Source: Azadirachta indica (Eukaryota > Streptophyta > Magnoliopsida > Sapindales > Meliaceae). From it: DNA of 64,000 nucleotides. The notes beneath the pieces were generated by a model, which saw nothing but the letters and a program-made list of their open reading frames with translations, did not search any database and was not told the origin of the DNA. Below, in pieces: positions 60,089 through 64,000 of the stretch. Location of the stretch: assembly GCA_022749755.1 (NCBI GenBank), contig CM040445.1:13475182-13539181 (forward strand), read 5' to 3'. Within the stretch, counting starts at the first letter, position 1; each line of letters starts with the position of its first letter. The position numbers and the translations under genes are program-made.

Positions 60089-61333
60089 GTTGAAATTAGA
60101 CTTGGCAACCAATAGGATATCTGTATGAATACCTTAATATCCGTATCTGTATCCTACAAAAAATTATGTATCCATATCCTTCGTGAATATTTTATTTAAT
60201 ATTCATATCCTTCTAAATGAATATTTATTAATATGCATATCCTTCTAAATATCTGTAAGATATATCTGTATCTTAATAAAAAATAATAAACTCTAAAAAA
60301 ATTTGTAAATTTGTAATTTAATTTTCAATGTTTTAAATTAATATACCATGTTAATAAATAAAATTAAAATAAAAATAATCTTATTATCTAATCCATTCCC
60401 ATAATTATTTTATTATTGTTCTACAATAAAATATTAAAACTAGTCATACAAATGTGATAATAACAGTCACTATCTTGTCAATTGTAAATAAATTAACCAA
60501 AATAACAAAAAATGTGCTAAGATAACTTACCTAAAAGCAACAATGCTCTGTTGACTTTAGTCAGCGCTTTAATTTTTTCTTGAACATACATTTTTTTCCC
60601 ATGAAACTACAACCAGCAAACAACAATATTAGGGGACAACAAAAATATCTCTTTTCTTCTCTTCAACTACTGGAAAAGCAAGAAATTGAGAATTGATTCC
60701 TCCATGTACAATTAGAGATTCCACAGAACTCTCATTAATGGATGAAAGAGTAATGAATCAAAGCAGATAACAGAGATTTGAATTAAATGTAAATGACATG
60801 ACGCAATCGAAATGTCTTCTTTTTTCATCTACATATATTACAACTCAGTATTGATCAATTACTTGAATTAAATCATCCACTTATTCACATAAGCTTAAAA
60901 TTCTCACAAAAAAATATTCATCTAATTAGGTGGCAAATTTACAAATTATTTCAAATAAATAATATACAAATAACTTATTTCACAATTAATAGATCATAAT
61001 TATTTTTTTAATATATAATCACCAAACAGAAGTTAGTTTTAGAGAAAGTTGTTTACAAAGTGAAGAATATATACTCATATAATTGTATATCCCAAAAAGA
61101 GTAGATAGTGTATTATAAAATAATTAAATATATTAATAAATTAATTAAATTACTTAGAATTTTCATGGACATTTGAGTATATATTAATATTATAAAAAGG
61201 CATAATAATATATTGTTCATTACATGAGGCACTACATGTATCCTAACAATATAATAATAAATTAATTGAATTGGTGGTCTATATGAATTATTATATTCAT
61301 CTTCCTCTTTCGATGAACATTAGAATATATATA

Positions 61334-61367
<34 letters not shown>

Positions 61368-61753
61368 AGAATCATTGCGGCATATTCTAATTTTAAGGTA
61401 TTATATATTCCTGGCAATCTAATATAAAATCAATTAAATTAATAACCATATTACAAAAAAAATCATATTTATAGATTACAAAGAAAATCATATTACAAAA
61501 AGAATTACTTATAAATGGTATTTTATATTAGGTTCAAAACAATATTGTTTTGATAAACTTAATTAAAAAAAGATAAAATAGATATCTTGTGTGAATATCT
61601 GTAAAATATTTCAAAATATTTATATTTTATCTATATCCTATACGAATTTTATACCCTCTTACTATATATCTTATTTTACAATATCCATATCCTATCTATT
61701 ATGATAAGGTACTATTTGCAAAAACAGTATTTATTGCCATTCCTAGTTGAAAT
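60089..61753. mobile_element. Non-autonomous hAT element with perfect 8-bp target duplication
   Basis: The element spans 60097-61745 (1649 bp). Its ends are TAGACTTGGCAA and, as reverse complement, TAGGAATGGCAA, matching at 9 of 12 positions, in the TAGGGATGGCAA-like style of plant hAT elements. Both flanks are GTTGAAAT (60089-60096 and 61746-61753), an exact 8-bp duplication. Both subterminal regions carry many TATCC/ATATC repeats (TATCCGTATCTGTATCC near 60151 and its counterparts near 61630-61700), the usual transposase-binding pattern. No transposase frame remains. An AT/GT microsatellite lies inside at 61327-61366. Confidence 0.85.
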
Positions 61754-62087
61754 AATACTAACTTTACCTAAATTACTTATTTTGCCCCCAAGTCTGAGAA
61801 TTGAACAAACAAATCCAATTCAAGCCTACCAAATGTAAAGGCAAGTCTAACAAGTCCAGTCCAAGCTCATTAATATATAGAAGTTTGACTTAATATTAAA
61901 TTCTAATAAAAATAAGTTTGAGAGGTAGATGATATTTTTGATAATGAGGAATCATAGGTAAATTCTAAGAAAAGAATTAAATAATTTGTACTTAGGAGAA
62001 ACTCTAAAGTGTAAGCTATATAAGGGGAGTGTTAAGAGAAAAAGGTAGGTATGTGGAAAAGTTATAGAGAGAAAAAAGTAAGAGATA

Positions 62088-62148
<61 letters not shown>

Positions 62149-62454
62149 CTTTTGTTTGTATTGTAGCATCCTTATTTTTCAAGCATTAATGAAATCTTCG
62201 CCTAAATATTTAGTTCATAGACATAGGTTATACGCTAAATTACATAAATTTTGATCTCTTATTTATTATTTCTTACTTATTTTTTGTCAAATTCTTAATT
62301 GACAACCATTGGCCAGATTTCTGCTTCAACATATATATTAAATAAGTATAAAGCTTTACAATTTTATTGCTTATTTGAAATATTTATATTATTATGTCAA
62401 AAGAAAATGTAATTTTTTAACTTTTGGTCTACACTATCAAGAAAAGAAAATGGT
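61754..62454. other. AT-rich spacer with (AG)n tract
   Basis: No gene. The only notable object is the (AG)27 microsatellite at 62091-62145; open frames through it encode Glu-Arg or Leu-Ser repeats and are spurious. Confidence 0.6.
62091..62145. repeat. (AG)27 microsatellite
   Basis: An uninterrupted AG run of 55 bp, the longest perfect dinucleotide repeat in the window. Confidence 0.97.
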
Positions 62455-62488
62455 GGTTAGTAAAATGAAAGGTATAGTTAAAATTGAA

Positions 62489-63405
62489 AAAGGACTATTA
62501 AGTCCCTATTGTTTATTGAAATGTACTAATAAGGTCTTAGGGTTTGAAAAATACTCATTCAACTCTTACATCAGTTAAGTTTTAATGGTCACTTGGATGA
62601 TGAATAGTGCAATTACATTTTTACCCTTGATATGTAATTTTGACTATTATCTTATTGTCACCGACTACCATTGATCACCACCACTAATCGTTATTTGTTT
62701 CACCATGGATACCGTTAGAATCTTTAACAAACGCTCTACACAATAATACTATTATTATTTTCCATTATTATCTTTGTTTGAGTAACCGCTCGTCGTAAAT
62801 TTAAAGTTAAATTTTTAGATTTTTAAAATTTAACTTTAGATCTACGGCAAACAATTACTCAAATCGTTATGATAATTGTACCACTGCGTAAATGTTGTTA
62901 CAAGGATTTTAATGATATCTATCGGAATCTAAACAGAGGAGAGTTACCAACATCGGCTAACAACCTCAGGCGACTAAAAATCGCCGTTGACTAACATCTA
63001 TTTGATTGACCGTAGATACCATTAAAATGCTTATCAAACGATCTATACAATGGTACTATTACCATAACAGTTTAAGTAACTATTCGCTGTAGATCAGAAG
63101 TTGGATTTTAAAAATCCAAAAATTCAACTTTAGATTTATGACAAACGATTATTCAAATGGATATAATTGTGTAGATTATTCGACAAGAATTTTAATAATA
63201 TTTATGATAAAATAAATCCTGATCGGTAGTGGTGGTCAATGGTGGTCGGCGACAATGATGAGGTAAATAGTCAAAATAACATACCAAAAGCAAAAATATA
63301 ATTTTACTGTTCATAATCTAAATGGCCATTAAAACTTGACAGACTGAAAGTTGGATGGATATTTTTCAACTTTAACTTATCAGTACATTTTAGTAAAGGG
63401 GAATT
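62489..63405. mobile_element. Large inverted-repeat element with two palindromic modules
   Basis: The left arm (about 62489-62690) and right arm (about 63225-63405) are inverted copies. Both read AAATGTACTRATAAG, then AGTTTTAATGG and a shared TTTTGACTAT, when the right arm is reverse-complemented. Between them lie two palindromic modules centred near 62820 and 63113, of the same type as those at 53.2 and 53.5 kb. The arm-module-module-arm design is the same as in the MULE-like element at 52.8 kb. No coding capacity and no clear target duplication were found, so the exact ends are uncertain. Confidence 0.7.
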
Positions 63406-63621
63406 TTCAACAGTAACCAACATTGGTTATTGATTTTTTTAAATGATCACCATATAATATATATTACAAAAATGATTAATTTAGACCAAAATACCCTCAT
63501 AAAAATTTTTCAAAAATGACCACCAAGCACATTCACGCGGGGATATTTTGGTTTAAAAAAATTTGAGATGATCATTTTTTAAAGATATTTTAAATAGTAA
63601 TTATTATCAAAAATTCACCCC
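63398..63621. mobile_element. Candidate MITE
   Basis: The segment begins GGGGAATTTTCAACAGTAAC and ends with an inverted, similar GTAATTATTATCAAAAATTC followed by ACCCC. Its inner parts (ATGATCA, ACCAAAATAYCC) also mirror each other. It overlaps the edge of the preceding element by a few bases. No certain target duplication was seen. Confidence 0.4.
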
Positions 63622-64000
63622 AAATGTTAGTCATTTTCGTTAAATTTTCTTTAGTAAACGTAACAACCTAGCAGACGTTTTCCTAAATAAAATATTCTCA
63701 TTATTGTGACACCACTTTTAAAGGAGGCAGCGTGAAATTTTGATAATATATACAATTAACATTACTCAACCAAAAGCAAGCGTGAATATTACCATGATTT
63801 TTCTGGCCCACGTTATGATTTCAAGCACTCTAATTTTGACTTCAATTAGATCACCAAATCCAATAAAAAGACTGGTACGATTCAGTCAATTTTATTTCTT
63901 CTTTATCTTTTACTACAGAAAATTACCATCTCACTTCCAATGTTCGTGAATTTGTTGTCTCGAGTACTTTCGTTGTGTAAAAATAATTGGCATTTAAAGT
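63622..64000. other. Unassigned right edge
   Basis: No gene, repeat or RNA could be supported. A modestly GC-balanced patch after 63720 could belong to a gene beyond the window. Confidence 0.4.

Noticed and set aside
62051..62254. Frame with an Arg-Glu repeat
   Set aside because: Translation of the (AG)27 microsatellite.
1..64000. CRISPR array, prokaryotic operon or phage-like system
   Set aside because: No regularly spaced direct repeats with unique spacers and no operon structure; genes are intron-bearing plant nuclear genes. The only regular array, at 59.67-59.99 kb, has no spacers.

Overview
This window is plant nuclear DNA, almost certainly from a eudicot. It is AT-rich, with introns that begin GT and end AG, long intergenic stretches full of AT microsatellites, a tRNA gene of plant type, and genes of plant-specific or plant-organelle families (reticulon-like protein, plastid MurG, mitochondrial ribosomal protein mS35). 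A Citrus-like or other woody rosid source is only my impression. Splice models below were built by hand; a model is called complete where the spliced length is a multiple of three and the exon phases match.

Layout. 1.3-3.4 kb (-): PB1-domain protein. 8.95-13.6 kb (+): MurG-type glycosyltransferase. 15.1-20.2 kb (+): alpha/beta hydrolase with a frameshift before its catalytic histidine. 21.2-24.9 kb (-): RING-H2 E3 ligase. The last three appear in the same order as a remembered Arabidopsis block (At1g73740-At1g73760). 31.2-31.8 kb and 32.4-35.9 kb (+): a short truncated paralogue followed by full-length mS35. 36.8 kb (+): small Cys-rich protein. 37.5 kb (-): tRNA-Leu(CAG). 38.4 kb (-): tiny membrane protein with a Cys/Gly tail. 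40.5-41.6 kb (-): reticulon. 43.4-46.7 kb (+): L-Ala-D/L-Glu epimerase-like enzyme of the enolase superfamily. 52.0-59.0 kb: a second, broken copy of that epimerase segment.

The right half is a record of duplication and transposition. The epimerase segment (about 43.25-48.15 kb) was copied to about 51.95-59.0 kb. The copy then took small deletions, a MULE-like element in intron 1 and an LTR-retrotransposon piece in exon 5. The original copy gained a SINE whose empty site is still visible in the pseudogene copy. Further right are a 45-bp minisatellite, a non-autonomous hAT element with a perfect 8-bp target duplication, and a large inverted-repeat element that shares an unusual palindromic module with the MULE-like element.

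Two genes, MurG and the epimerase, belong to families that act on peptidoglycan in bacteria. They are separate transcription units about 30 kb apart, so a working link is speculative. I see no CRISPR array, operon, defence island or other prokaryote-type system. The least familiar signal is the five-copy palindromic module family inside non-autonomous transposons.
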